Below are positions 1 to 8,850 of a stretch of 64,000 nucleotides of DNA, piece by piece (position 1 is the stretch's first letter; every line of letters begins with the position of its first letter). The translations under genes and the position numbers were made by a program. The stretch spans positions 1-64,000 of the forward strand of contig CAYVBQ010000017.1 in the NCBI GenBank assembly GCA_964449775.1, written 5' to 3'. The notes beneath the pieces were generated by a model that had not been told where the DNA came from, did no database searches, and worked only from the letters and a program-made list of their open reading frames with translations. The stretch comes from Fen-1258 sp964449775. GTDB taxonomy: Bacteria > Bacteroidota > Ignavibacteria > Ignavibacteriales > Melioribacteraceae.

Positions 1-363
1 ATCTTGAGATAATTGATTACCACAATGGACACAATATTTTTGATTGTGTTCAGAACTTTCTATATCTGTTTCATTATTTTGAATAATTTTCTTTGATGAA
101 CTCTTTATGCCGAATCCGATAATGGTAATTATTCCTCCAACGATCATAATGGGAATTGCATCTTTTCTTTTCTCTTCTCGGATACTATTTTCAGCTAAAA
201 GATTAATCGCATTAGTCAAATCATCTCTTCCCCCAAACCATCCGGGCTTAGATTCCGAAGGGTCAAATTGTTTGGGCTGATTAGATGCCAACTGGAATCC
301 ACCATATACAAAAACTAAGATACCAAGTGTCAAAATAAAAGTCGAAAATTTTCTCATATCCAT
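1..363 (-). CDS. Membrane protein with zinc ribbon, cut by window edge
   Basis: The minus-strand reading frame is open from an ATG at 363 to the first base of the window, so the C-terminus lies outside. Visible are an N-terminal membrane segment (about residues 5-22), a polar loop, a second hydrophobic segment rich in Ile and Gly (about 70-86), and then the first half of a zinc ribbon (YCVHCGNQ). The start is supported by AGAGG a few bases upstream. It follows the 263-residue zinc-ribbon protein by about 70 bases on the same strand and resembles it in plan (membrane part plus terminal ribbon), so the two may act together. No function is recognised. Confidence 0.7.
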   Translation of the reverse strand, partial: MDMRKFSTFILTLGILVFVYGGFQLASNQPKQFDPSESKPGWFGGRDDLTNAINLLAENSIREEKRKDAIPIMIVGGIITIIGFGIKSSSKKIIQNNETDIESSEHNQKYCVHCGNQLSQD

Positions 364-434
364 TTTATACCTCTACAAAATATTCGATTTATCATTTTCT
401 ATGTCTTTTAATTATTTAAGAAAATAATAATTTT

Positions 435-1226
435 TTATGAGACTTTGCTTCCACAATTCCCACAGAAAGTTGCATCAATTGTTAATTGCGAACCACAATG
501 ACCACAATATTTCTGATCATTTATTAATTTTATTGGTTTGCTTGTTCCTATAAATTCAGTCTCGGCAATCGTAGATATTAACCCGACTATCATTCCAATT
601 AAGGTAAGAATAAATCCAACACCAACTCCGGATAAATCTTTTGGAATCATAGAAGATTCTAGTTTTGATGAAATGTATAAAAAAACACATATCCAAATAA
701 TTAAGGGAAAAGAAATGGTAATTAATCTTATTTTCTTTTCTCTATTATTAAGTAACAACAAAAGGTTAATTGCATTGGCGATAATAGGAGACAGTATGAA
801 AAGGATACCAACTAAGTCAAACATACCAACTTTTGAATTTGCTTTTGAGAGTGATACCCCTATAGCTTGCAACCACCATAAACCAGAAGAGCCCAACCAA
901 GGTAAGAAGAAACTTATGATTACAATAATGGAACAAACTAAGCTTATAATTCGCATATTATTATGTGTGTTCATTTTGTCGTTATCGCTAATATCAGCCT
1001 TAGTTTTTTTAGGAGCTTTCTCTACCTTGTCAACGATTATAACTTCGGCCAAGTCAGCTCCGCACTTTGGGCAAATATTATCGTCTTCTAAAACATCTGC
1101 ACCACAATCTGTACAAAAATATTCATCTGAATTTTGTGTAATATTTTTATTATTGCTAAATTCAGCTACTTTCTTTTGTTCCCCTTGTGGTTTTATTTCA
1201 AGAATATCATCTAAATTTTCTGACAT
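435..1226 (-). CDS. Membrane protein with zinc ribbons at both ends
   Basis: A 263-residue protein. Near the N-terminus (about residues 36-60) is a four-cysteine zinc ribbon (CTDCGAD ... CPKCGAD). About four hydrophobic segments follow between residues 90 and 225. The last 25 residues hold a second four-cysteine ribbon (YCGHCGSQ ... CGNCGSK). Paired CxxC knuckles of this type normally bind one zinc each and often mediate protein contact. The start has a strong GGAGG six bases upstream. The gene lies 18 bases after the small membrane protein at 1245 and before the partial ribbon protein at the left edge, so the three probably form one transcript. The function is unknown. Confidence 0.75.
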   Translation of the reverse strand: MSENLDDILEIKPQGEQKKVAEFSNNKNITQNSDEYFCTDCGADVLEDDNICPKCGADLAEVIIVDKVEKAPKKTKADISDNDKMNTHNNMRIISLVCSIIVIISFFLPWLGSSGLWWLQAIGVSLSKANSKVGMFDLVGILFILSPIIANAINLLLLLNNREKKIRLITISFPLIIWICVFLYISSKLESSMIPKDLSGVGVGFILTLIGMIVGLISTIAETEFIGTSKPIKLINDQKYCGHCGSQLTIDATFCGNCGSKVS

Positions 1227-1244
1227 TTTGATTCCTCCAATAAT

Positions 1245-1418
1245 TTATTTTTGTTTTGAATAAAGAGTGAATAAAAATGCTATTAGACCTAAAGTAGTAA
1301 TTAATCCGGCGATGAAAGATAAAGATTGAACACCGTATTCAATAGAAAAATAAATGTGTTGGACTAATGAAATTATTTGACCAATTATCGCAAATAATGT
1401 AGCATGTTTTAGTTTCAT
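1245..1418 (-). CDS. Small membrane protein, 57 residues
   Basis: The longest open frame begins at 1448, but the ATG at 1418 is preferred because AGGAG lies six bases before it and the encoded protein begins with a basic stretch (MKLKH) followed at once by a hydrophobic helix. Two membrane segments are seen (about residues 7-28 and 36-53), with a short polar loop between. It ends 18 bases before the zinc-ribbon gene on the same strand and is probably its first partner in an operon. No family is recognised. Confidence 0.6.
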   Translation of the reverse strand: MKLKHATLFAIIGQIISLVQHIYFSIEYGVQSLSFIAGLITTLGLIAFLFTLYSKQK

Positions 1419-1642
1419 TTTTACTCCTTTTTCTTTTTGACAAAACACCTAACTATAAAGAATTTTATCTGGAAATGAGCAAAAAAATAATACTACTCAA
1501 AAACGCCTCACTCATTTACAGATAAAATTTAGTTGTGCGAAACCGATACACTTCTATGTATTTAATCCGTTTTCTAATACTCGTTTTCCAATCTATGCTC
1601 AAATTACTTTTTGGCAGTTTAATAGTCAATTTCTTTTAATTA

Positions 1643-1762
1643 AGGGCATCTCTAATAACTTCAAAAGTTAATCTGTGAAAACCTGCCTGCCGGCAGGCAA
1701 GTCTGTTTTTATCCGTTTTATCTGTGTTCTATTTTTTAAAAAATAGTTTTTAGAGATACCCT
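1643..1762. repeat. 120-base inverted-repeat element, MITE-like
   Basis: The ends are imperfect inverted copies: AGGGCATCTCTAATAACT at 1643-1660 and the complement of AGGGTATCTCTAAAAACT at 1745-1762. Inside is a perfect palindrome around CCTGCCGGCAGG (about 1681-1699), between phrases (atctgtgaaaa, atccg) that also occur in the element at 10236. It lies between divergently transcribed genes, so it cannot be a shared terminator. The rest of the 1449-1926 spacer shows no gene; promoters for both flanking operons must lie here but none is clear. Confidence 0.6.
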
Positions 1763-1926
1763 ATAGTTAATTCCACTTTCTAAGTTCAACATTCATCCAT
1801 TCCCTGTCACTTATTTATAATCATTATCTGCGCTTTTATAGTGACTATTATTGTTTAGCTGATTATTTTACGTACGGCTTCATTCCCCGCTTAATGTATG
1901 TTGGTTAATAAATAAAACGTAACATC

Positions 1927-2613
1927 ATGCACGCATTAATTTTAATATTGATTTTATGCTCGTCTGCTTTTTTGCAAGATGACCCTTATGTAAGAGACCG
2001 TGAAAAAATGGTTCGCACGCAAATTGAAATGCGCGGAGTAGCGGATGAGGCAACTCTATCTTCAATGAAGAAGGTTCAACGGCATCTTTTTGTACCGCAT
2101 CATCAAAGAGAATACGCTTATGATGACAGACCCTTGCCGATCGGTTACGGTCAAACTATTTCTCAGCCGTTCATAGTTGCTTATATGACGGAAATAATAA
2201 GACCGAACAAGAATTCTAAAATGCTCGAGATCGGCACCGGCTCAGGTTATCAAGCCGCTGTGCTCGCTGAAATTATAAGCGATGTTTATACAATTGAGAT
2301 CATAACCGGGTTGAGTAATTCATCAGCAAAAAGATTGAAGGAACTTGGCTACAAAAACGTTTATGTAAAAAATGCCGATGGTTACTACGGATGGAAAGAA
2401 CATGCGCCTTTTGACGCAATTATTGTTACTGCTGCCTCTGAATATATTCCTCCTCCTTTGATTGAGCAGTTGAAAGACGGCGGCAGAATGATCATCCCGG
2501 TTGGTTCTCCGTTTCAAACACAAATGTTAATGCTGATCGAAAAAAAAGAGGGTAAAGTAACTACAAAAAGTTTGATGCCGGTAATGTTTGTTCCTTTCAA
2601 AAGAGGCAAGTGA
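1927..2613 (+). CDS. pcm: Protein-L-isoaspartate O-methyltransferase with hydrophobic leader
   Basis: Transfers a methyl group from S-adenosylmethionine to isoaspartyl residues in damaged proteins, starting their repair. The family hallmarks are present: the substrate-site region GYGQTISQPFIVAYMTE (about residues 75-95) and the Rossmann SAM-binding motif LEIGTGSGYQAAVLAE (about 100-115). At 228 residues it is slightly longer than the cytosolic enzyme because of a leader of about 17 residues (MHALILILILCSSAFLQ) that looks like a short signal peptide or anchor. No good ribosome-binding site precedes the ATG. An internal start at residue 29 would remove the leader, so export is likely but not proven. 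The stop overlaps the next gene's GTG (GTGA). Confidence 0.88.
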   Translation: MHALILILILCSSAFLQDDPYVRDREKMVRTQIEMRGVADEATLSSMKKVQRHLFVPHHQREYAYDDRPLPIGYGQTISQPFIVAYMTEIIRPNKNSKMLEIGTGSGYQAAVLAEIISDVYTIEIITGLSNSSAKRLKELGYKNVYVKNADGYYGWKEHAPFDAIIVTAASEYIPPPLIEQLKDGGRMIIPVGSPFQTQMLMLIEKKEGKVTTKSLMPVMFVPFKRGK

Positions 2614-5021
2614 ATTATTTTGGATTAAATATTAAAAGAATCTCCATATCAATATTTCTTCTTTCCGTTTCTATCATAGCATATCAATTGCTGCTGATGC
2701 ACATTTTTTCAATAACTCAGTGGTATCATTTTGCTTTTATGGTTATCTCGGTTGCACTGCTCGGATTTGGCGCCGCAGGTTCTTTCATTGCATTATTTAA
2801 AAATAGATTAGTGGAATATTCCCCCTGGTTGATCCCTTTTTCAATGCTGATTTCGGGATTGCTTCAATGCAGCGCAATTTTTCTTTCTCAATTACCGTTT
2901 GCAAGGTTCGATTCATATCTGATATTTGCCGACTATTCCCAATTCATAAATCTAATAATTACTTATTTGATCTTTTCCCTTCCATTTTTCTTTGGCGCTT
3001 TATCAATCGGATTATCTTTTATTATTTATATAGATCAAATAGGCAAGCTTTATTTCAGTAATCTTACTGGTTCCGGTCTTGGCGGAATTGCAGCTCTAAT
3101 TTTGTACTCGATCTTTTTGCCGGAAGAAATTTCATCGTTGATTTCCTTGCTGCCAATAATATCTGCTTTGATCCTTTTCCCGAAAAATTATAAAAGAATT
3201 TTCACTGTAATATTTATTCTTTCAATTGCTGTCTCGGTCTTCTTCTTCATTAATCCTTCCGCACTAAAAAAATCCGAATTCAAGAGTATCAGCAAAACAT
3301 TAAATCTGATTGATGCTAAAGTGGTTTTCACAAAAAATAGTCCGTATGGATTGATTGAAGTTGTATCATCTCCGGTTTTACGATATTCGCAAGGTTTAAG
3401 TCTTGCTTATCAAAAAGAAGTGCCTCAAAGCAAAGCGATATTTTTAAATGGAGACTGGTTTGGCGCTGTAGTTAAAGCTAATAATCATAAGAACGAATTT
3501 TTGCATTACACCGCTGCTGCACTGCCTTATGTAATGAAGGAAAAAGAGAGGGTTCTAATATTGAATGCCGGAAGCGGAATCGAAACAGCGCAAGCGATAA
3601 GTTACAACGCCAATCGTATTACCGCAGTTGAGCAGAACAGTATAATTATTTCTTTAATGAAAAATGAATTCGCTGAAGATTCCGATTCTCTTTATCATCA
3701 TAAAAATCTTACAATCCGCAATATTGATTCAAGAACGTTTTTGCAAGCAGACACAAATAAATACGATTTGATCACGCTTCCTTATACAAATTCATTCGGT
3801 GGAGGTGTAGGTTTATATGCTCTTCAAGAACAGTATCTCTTCACGGTAGATTCTTTTGAAGATATGTTCGATCATCTGAATAGCGAAGGAGTCATTTCTG
3901 TTTCATCATGGATAGATTACCCGTTTCGAAATCCGTTAAAAGTTCTTTCTACTATAGTTGAGGTTCTACATGAAAAGAATATTACGGAATTTAAGAATCA
4001 TATCGCTGCCGTTAAAAGTTGGGGGACAATTACTTTTGTTGTTAAAAGATCTCCACTTAATCCCGAAGAAATTATGAATATCAGATCGTTCTGTGATTCG
4101 TTAATGTTTGATCCAATCATTTTACCTGATCTTTCGGAATCCGGGAGAACAAAATACAACTCGATGCAAGATGAAAAGTTCTTTGAATACATTGATGAAA
4201 TTTTGTCCGGGCATCGTTCAAGATTTTACGACGAATATGATTTCAACATTAAACCGGTGGATGATAATCAACCTTACTTTTCCCAATTTCTGAAATGGAA
4301 AAGTCTCTCTTATCTAAAGGATGTTTACGGAATACGTAATGCGCCTTTTTTGGAGATCGGGTACTTACTTGTTATTATTACTTTCATACAAATAGTTATT
4401 ATTGCTTTTGTGCTGATCGTTCTTCCTCTATTTAAAACTGATTTGAAAGGTAATGGCAAACTAAAGACTCTCTTATATTTTGGAGCGATAGGATTGGGTT
4501 ATATGTTCGTGGAAATAATTTTCATCCAGAGATTTATTCTATACTTTGGAAATATTATTTATGCCGCAGCCGCTGTTATTAGCTCTATGTTGATCTGCTC
4601 GGGAGTAGGGAGCTATCTCTCATCCCAAATTAAAGGAAGTAAAAGAAATCTCATTTTTATATGCGGATTGATTTTGGCTGTTCTAATTTTATATAAATTC
4701 TCGTTAACTCCGGTTTTGCAATCAACAATTGGTTTTGAGTTTTCCTTAAAAGTTGTTATTGCATTCTTCTTAATTGCTGTCCCTTCATTTTTAATGGGCA
4801 TGCCTTTCCCGATCGGATTAAAAATAATTTCTACCGGAAATAAATCGTTGGTGGCTTGGGCATGGGGCATTAACGGATGTTCGAGCGTTGTATCGTCTAT
4901 TCTTGTTGTAGTAGTTGCTGTTGAATTTGGTTTTGCCTTGGTTATGTTGATTGCAGCTATGTCCTATCTTACAGCAGCTATAACTAATGTTTCTTTAGAA
5001 GTTTTTAGTCAGTCGTCATGA
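2610..5021 (+). CDS. Membrane-embedded spermidine-synthase-like protein
   Basis: An 803-residue protein of three parts. Residues 8-225 form about seven or eight membrane helices. Residues 230-540 are a methyltransferase-like fold of the spermidine-synthase type, with a nucleotide-binding loop (LILNAGSGIETAQAI) and the acidic strand end (ITAVEQNS). Residues 575-800 form about six more helices. The glycine-rich GGGDGG loop and the catalytic Asp region of true spermidine synthases are not conserved (here YDLITLPYTNSFGGG), so aminopropyl transfer to putrescine is doubtful. It starts with GTG overlapping the pcm stop and ends overlapping the next start by four bases. The substrate is unknown. Confidence 0.75.
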   Translation: MNYFGLNIKRISISIFLLSVSIIAYQLLLMHIFSITQWYHFAFMVISVALLGFGAAGSFIALFKNRLVEYSPWLIPFSMLISGLLQCSAIFLSQLPFARFDSYLIFADYSQFINLIITYLIFSLPFFFGALSIGLSFIIYIDQIGKLYFSNLTGSGLGGIAALILYSIFLPEEISSLISLLPIISALILFPKNYKRIFTVIFILSIAVSVFFFINPSALKKSEFKSISKTLNLIDAKVVFTKNSPYGLIEVVSSPVLRYSQGLSLAYQKEVPQSKAIFLNGDWFGAVVKANNHKNEFLHYTAAALPYVMKEKERVLILNAGSGIETAQAISYNANRITAVEQNSIIISLMKNEFAEDSDSLYHHKNLTIRNIDSRTFLQADTNKYDLITLPYTNSFGGGVGLYALQEQYLFTVDSFEDMFDHLNSEGVISVSSWIDYPFRNPLKVLSTIVEVLHEKNITEFKNHIAAVKSWGTITFVVKRSPLNPEEIMNIRSFCDSLMFDPIILPDLSESGRTKYNSMQDEKFFEYIDEILSGHRSRFYDEYDFNIKPVDDNQPYFSQFLKWKSLSYLKDVYGIRNAPFLEIGYLLVIITFIQIVIIAFVLIVLPLFKTDLKGNGKLKTLLYFGAIGLGYMFVEIIFIQRFILYFGNIIYAAAAVISSMLICSGVGSYLSSQIKGSKRNLIFICGLILAVLILYKFSLTPVLQSTIGFEFSLKVVIAFFLIAVPSFLMGMPFPIGLKIISTGNKSLVAWAWGINGCSSVVSSILVVVVAVEFGFALVMLIAAMSYLTAAITNVSLEVFSQSS

Positions 5022-5746
5022 AGAGAAAATCATTTGGAGTAAGAAATTTGTTTTTGAAACACTCGAGAACTAATTCTAAAAAAATCTTGTCCACCTTCGG
5101 CGGATTGCTCGTGTTCATGCTCTTGATCTCTTCTTCTTCACAAGCACAAAAAAATTACGATAAATCTTTCTACGGCGGATTGTTTTACTTGACAGAATAT
5201 ATGACTTCCGACGAATACAAGCAATTTTCAAAAACTCATAATGACTTGGAATCTGTGGATCACATTTATGAAAAGGCGCTTTTATTTTTTGATGGCGATG
5301 TATCGGAAACATTTTTTTGTCTTATGTTCGTTTTCATTCCTTACAATCATATAACCGTAAAATTACCGTTGATAGGGACAAATGTAAGGTTTCCGCTTCC
5401 CTCTCCTCCGCAATCTGTATTCAACGAGAAAGTGAAAAACACACCAAAACATTTATTCTTTGATTCTCCTAATAATAATTTTGGTGATAAAGATAAACTT
5501 GCCCATTTTTTTGCAAATGCATTTCTACGTTACAATATTAGTATTTTCAATTTGTCTGAATTTCTCGGTATCTTTGTTGAGTATTTTGAACAAGGATTTT
5601 TTCTTCAGGGCGGATTTGACAGGAGGGATTTGGTGGCAAACCATCTTGGTGAGTTATTTGCAGAGATGGTACATAACAATCCAAATGCGAAACCCTCCGA
5701 TGCGCTAAAAATTTATCAACTACTTTATTTAAGAATCTACCCATGA
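5018..5746 (+). CDS. Exported or membrane-anchored protein of unknown function
   Basis: A 242-residue protein. A basic N-terminus (to about residue 25) is followed by a hydrophobic stretch GGLLVFMLLISSSSQAQ, a plausible signal peptide with cleavage after AQA. A segment near residue 160 reads DKDKLAHFFANAFL, which recalls the DKxxHF motif of small envelope proteins of the DUF2279 type, but the match is weak. It overlaps its upstream neighbour (ATGA at 5018) and the regulator downstream (ATGA at 5743), so translation is probably coupled through the cluster. Confidence 0.6.
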   Translation: MKRKSFGVRNLFLKHSRTNSKKILSTFGGLLVFMLLISSSSQAQKNYDKSFYGGLFYLTEYMTSDEYKQFSKTHNDLESVDHIYEKALLFFDGDVSETFFCLMFVFIPYNHITVKLPLIGTNVRFPLPSPPQSVFNEKVKNTPKHLFFDSPNNNFGDKDKLAHFFANAFLRYNISIFNLSEFLGIFVEYFEQGFFLQGGFDRRDLVANHLGELFAEMVHNNPNAKPSDALKIYQLLYLRIYP

Positions 5747-7095
5747 AAGCGATATTAGTAATTGACAATGAAAGAGAGATTTGTGAGAGCATCAAGATGA
5801 TCCTTGAATACGAGGATTATTTTGTGGACTATACAACCGACTCTATCAAAGGATTACAAAAACTCGAATATGGCAATTACGATGCATTACTACTCGACAT
5901 TCAGATGCCGGGCAAAAACGGTTTTGAAGTTTTGAATTGGCTGCATGAAAAAGAGGTTGAAATAAAAATTATTATGATCTCTGCTCATGCTAGTGTTGAA
6001 AACGCTGTTAAGTCCACTAAGCTCGGTGCGTTTGATTTTCTTGAGAAACCGATAGATCGTGACAAACTGTTAATCAGCGTGCGCAATGCGGTTGAACAAT
6101 CGAGTCTGGTAAAAGAGAATAAGAAACTTAAGAAGGAACTTTCGTCTTCAGAAAAAATCATTGGCAATAGTTCAGTAATACAAACGATTTACGAAACAAT
6201 TGCGCGTGTTGCTAAAACTGATGCCCGGATTCTTATAACCGGAGAGAATGGAACCGGGAAAGAACTAATAGCTCAAGAACTGCATCGTCAGAGTAACCGA
6301 GCTAATAAAGAATTGATCGAAGTGAACTGCGCTGCAATTCCGCACGAGCTGATTGAATCGGAATTGTTTGGACATGAGAAAGGTTCATTCACCGGCGCTG
6401 TAAAACAACGGATTGGTAAATTTGAACAAGCTGACGGCGGTAATCTTTTTCTGGACGAAATCGGCGATATGAGTCTTCAAGCACAAGCAAAAGTTTTGCG
6501 TGCAATCGAAGAAGGTAAAATTGAACGTGTTGGTGGTAATGCCAAAATTGCTGTTGATGTGAGAATTATCTCGGCTACAAATAAAGAACTTCAAGAAGAA
6601 ATTACAAAAGGATATTTTCGCGAGGATCTTTATCACCGATTGAATGTAATTCCAATTCATATTCCACCTCTCCGCGAGAGAAAGGATGATATTCCTCTCC
6701 TCATAGAGCACTTTTCGAAAATCATTTGCGAAAAAAATAAATTTCCGCAAAAGAAATATACAGATGCAGCGCTGAAGACACTTCAGTCACTTCCATGGAA
6801 AGGAAACGTTCGCGAACTAAGAAACGTGGTTGAGCGAATTGTTATAATGGTTCCAAAACCGGAAATAAATGAAAAAGATGTCCTTTTGTTCACACAAACT
6901 GCAGGATCGAAGGTTGATGATCTTCTCAACATCTCAAACAGCTTTCAGGAATTTAAAGAGAAAGCCGAACGGGCTTTCATAGTAAAACAACTCAATGCAA
7001 ATAGTTGGAACATCAGCAAAACGGCTGACATACTCGGAATTCAGCGAAGCCATCTATACAACAAACTCAAGAAATATGAAATCGAAAAGGAATAG
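5743..7095 (+). CDS. Sigma-54-dependent response regulator, NtrC type
   Basis: Domains in order: an N-terminal receiver (residues 1-120, phosphoacceptor Asp52 in LLLDIQMPG); a sigma-54-interacting AAA+ domain (about 145-375) with Walker A GENGTGKE, the sigma-54 contact loop GSFTGA (Ser in place of the usual Ala in GAFTGA) and Walker B NLFLDEIGD; and a C-terminal Fis-type helix-turn-helix (ISKTADILGIQRSHLYNKL). It should activate sigma-54 promoters when phosphorylated. No sensor kinase lies beside it. Overlap with the upstream gene and only two bases to the HIT gene place it in the same transcript. Confidence 0.93.
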   Translation: MKAILVIDNEREICESIKMILEYEDYFVDYTTDSIKGLQKLEYGNYDALLLDIQMPGKNGFEVLNWLHEKEVEIKIIMISAHASVENAVKSTKLGAFDFLEKPIDRDKLLISVRNAVEQSSLVKENKKLKKELSSSEKIIGNSSVIQTIYETIARVAKTDARILITGENGTGKELIAQELHRQSNRANKELIEVNCAAIPHELIESELFGHEKGSFTGAVKQRIGKFEQADGGNLFLDEIGDMSLQAQAKVLRAIEEGKIERVGGNAKIAVDVRIISATNKELQEEITKGYFREDLYHRLNVIPIHIPPLRERKDDIPLLIEHFSKIICEKNKFPQKKYTDAALKTLQSLPWKGNVRELRNVVERIVIMVPKPEINEKDVLLFTQTAGSKVDDLLNISNSFQEFKEKAERAFIVKQLNANSWNISKTADILGIQRSHLYNKLKKYEIEKE

Positions 7096-7097
7096 CT

Positions 7098-7448
7098 ATG
7101 GGAGAAACAATTTTTTCCAAGATTATTCGAAAAGAAATTCCTGCAAAGATTGTTTATGAGAACGACAAAGTTCTCGCATTCAATGATATTAATCCGCAGG
7201 CACCCGTACATGTTCTCATAATCCCGAAGATTACAGAAATTGAATCAACAAAAGATATTGATCCAACTAATCACTCCGAACTTTTAGGTTCTCTTTTTGA
7301 AGCTGCCAATAAGATCGCTAGAGATTTGGGTGTAAATGAGACCGGGTTTAGATTAGTTCTAAATTGCGGAGCGGATGCCGGACAGGATGTTTATCATCTT
7401 CATATACATCTTCTAGGCGGACGAAAAATGAATTGGCCTCCGGGATAA
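7098..7448 (+). CDS. HIT family nucleotide hydrolase, HinT-like
   Basis: A 116-residue protein of the histidine-triad superfamily, the usual length for a HinT-type purine nucleoside phosphoramidase. The catalytic signature HLHIHLLGG is at residues 102-110, and the N-terminus (TIFSKIIRKEIPAKIVYEND) is typical of the branch. It starts two bases after the regulator's stop and is the last gene of the plus-strand cluster from 1927. The gene is convergent with purD across a spacer filled with hairpins. Confidence 0.92.
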   Translation: MGETIFSKIIRKEIPAKIVYENDKVLAFNDINPQAPVHVLIIPKITEIESTKDIDPTNHSELLGSLFEAANKIARDLGVNETGFRLVLNCGADAGQDVYHLHIHLLGGRKMNWPPG

Positions 7449-7449
7449 T

Positions 7450-7572
7450 TTTGTAGATCTAACGAACAGATTGGAAATCTGTTCTACTGTAACTCAGATT
7501 TCTAATCTGAGAACTAATGAGCAGACTGGAAACCTGCACCACCGGGTTTATTTGGCGGGTCTGTTCTACAAA
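7450..7572. repeat. Hairpin-rich element between convergent genes
   Basis: The spacer between the HIT gene and purD holds three successive small palindromes: GAACAGATT/AATCTGTTC at about 7463-7483, CTCAGATT/AATCTGAG at about 7495-7513, and GCAGACTGG..CCTGC near 7525. They are bounded by inverted ends TTTGTAGA (7451) and TCTACAAA (to 7572). The repeated phrase 'tggaaatctgttctac' suggests a dispersed repeat family. It may also end transcription from both sides. Confidence 0.5.
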
Positions 7573-8850
7573 CTATTCTTTAATCGCTTTATCCGAAATA
7601 TCTTTTCTGTAGTGCATTCCATCAAAACTAATTTTGGAGAGAGACTCATAAGCTATTCTCTTGGCTTCCTTTAGATCGTTCTTCTCAGTAAATGAAGTGA
7701 CGTTCAGAACTCTACCACCGTTCGTTAATATCTTCCCGTCAACTTCCTTAGTACCGGCATGAAAGACTCTAACATTCTTTGGAAGATTATTCAAGCCGTG
7801 TATCTCAAATCCTTTTTCAAATTTATCAGGATAACCACCCGATGTAGCGACGACACAAACTGACGCACCACCATTATATTTAACTGCATTCTTATTCAAT
7901 TTATTATTTGCGGCAGAAGAAAGAAGTTCGACTAAGTCACCTTTCAAAAGTGGTAACACCACTTGTGTTTCCGGATCGCCAAATCTACAGTTAAACTCTA
8001 CAACCATTGGTCCATCTTCTGTCATCATTAAACCGCAATAAAGACACCCAATGAAAGGTATGCCCTTCTCCTGCATAGCTTTCAAAGTAGGTTTAATAAT
8101 TTCATCGGAAATGATTTCCAGTTCCATTACGTCAACAAATGGCGTTGGAGCATACGCTCCCATTCCGCCGGTATTTTTCCCCTTATCATCATCATAAATT
8201 CTTTTATGATCTTCAGCTGCGGGGAGTAAAATAAAATCAGTCCCATCTGTAATCGCGAATATAGAAGCTTCCTGCCCGGTCATAAATTCTTCAATCACAA
8301 CTTTATCACCCGCTGTTCCAAAGGAAGAATTAACTAAACATTCCTTCACTGCTTCCTTAGCATCATCAAAAGTTTCAGCAATGATTACACCTTTACCGGC
8401 AGCAATACCATCAGCTTTAATTACAACCGGGTAACTAACTTTATGTAGGTAGGTTATGGCATTATCATAATTAGCTTTATCGAAAACATCAAAAGAAGCA
8501 GTAGGTATTTTATGCTCTCTCATCAAATTTTTAGCAAAGGATTTCTCCCCTTCAATTCGAGCTGCTTGTTTAGAAGGACCGAATACTTTTATTCCCTTCT
8601 CACGTAGTTTATCTGCCAATCCGTCGGTAAGTGGTTTCTCCGGACCAATAACAACAAGATCAATTTTTTGCTCCATGCAAAACTCAGTTATACTATGATG
8701 ATCATCCGGATTGATTAGAACATTTTTCCCGATTTCTTTTGTGCCCGGATTTCCCGGAATGATGAATAACTCATCGGTCATCTTACTTTCCGAAATTTTT
8801 AATGCAAGTGCATGTTCTCTGCCACCTGAACCGATCAAAACAATTTTCAT
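7573..8850 (-). CDS. purD: Phosphoribosylamine-glycine ligase
   Basis: Joins glycine to 5-phosphoribosylamine with ATP, the second step of purine synthesis. The 425-residue length and N-terminus MKIVLIGSGGREHALALKI are standard for PurD. The ATP-grasp domain is seen in KADGIAAGKGVII (about 143-155), and the metal-binding end in VVEFNCRFGDPETQ. Its ATG shares one base with the stop of the glycosyltransferase gene upstream (TAATG), so the two are probably translated together although their functions differ. Confidence 0.96.
   Translation of the reverse strand: MKIVLIGSGGREHALALKISESKMTDELFIIPGNPGTKEIGKNVLINPDDHHSITEFCMEQKIDLVVIGPEKPLTDGLADKLREKGIKVFGPSKQAARIEGEKSFAKNLMREHKIPTASFDVFDKANYDNAITYLHKVSYPVVIKADGIAAGKGVIIAETFDDAKEAVKECLVNSSFGTAGDKVVIEEFMTGQEASIFAITDGTDFILLPAAEDHKRIYDDDKGKNTGGMGAYAPTPFVDVMELEIISDEIIKPTLKAMQEKGIPFIGCLYCGLMMTEDGPMVVEFNCRFGDPETQVVLPLLKGDLVELLSSAANNKLNKNAVKYNGGASVCVVATSGGYPDKFEKGFEIHGLNNLPKNVRVFHAGTKEVDGKILTNGGRVLNVTSFTEKNDLKEAKRIAYESLSKISFDGMHYRKDISDKAIKE

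Noticed and set aside
538..1263. Plus-strand frame of 241 codons opposite the zinc-ribbon gene
   Set aside because: The minus strand has zinc-ribbon motifs, membrane helices and a good ribosome-binding site; the plus frame is a low-complexity shadow.
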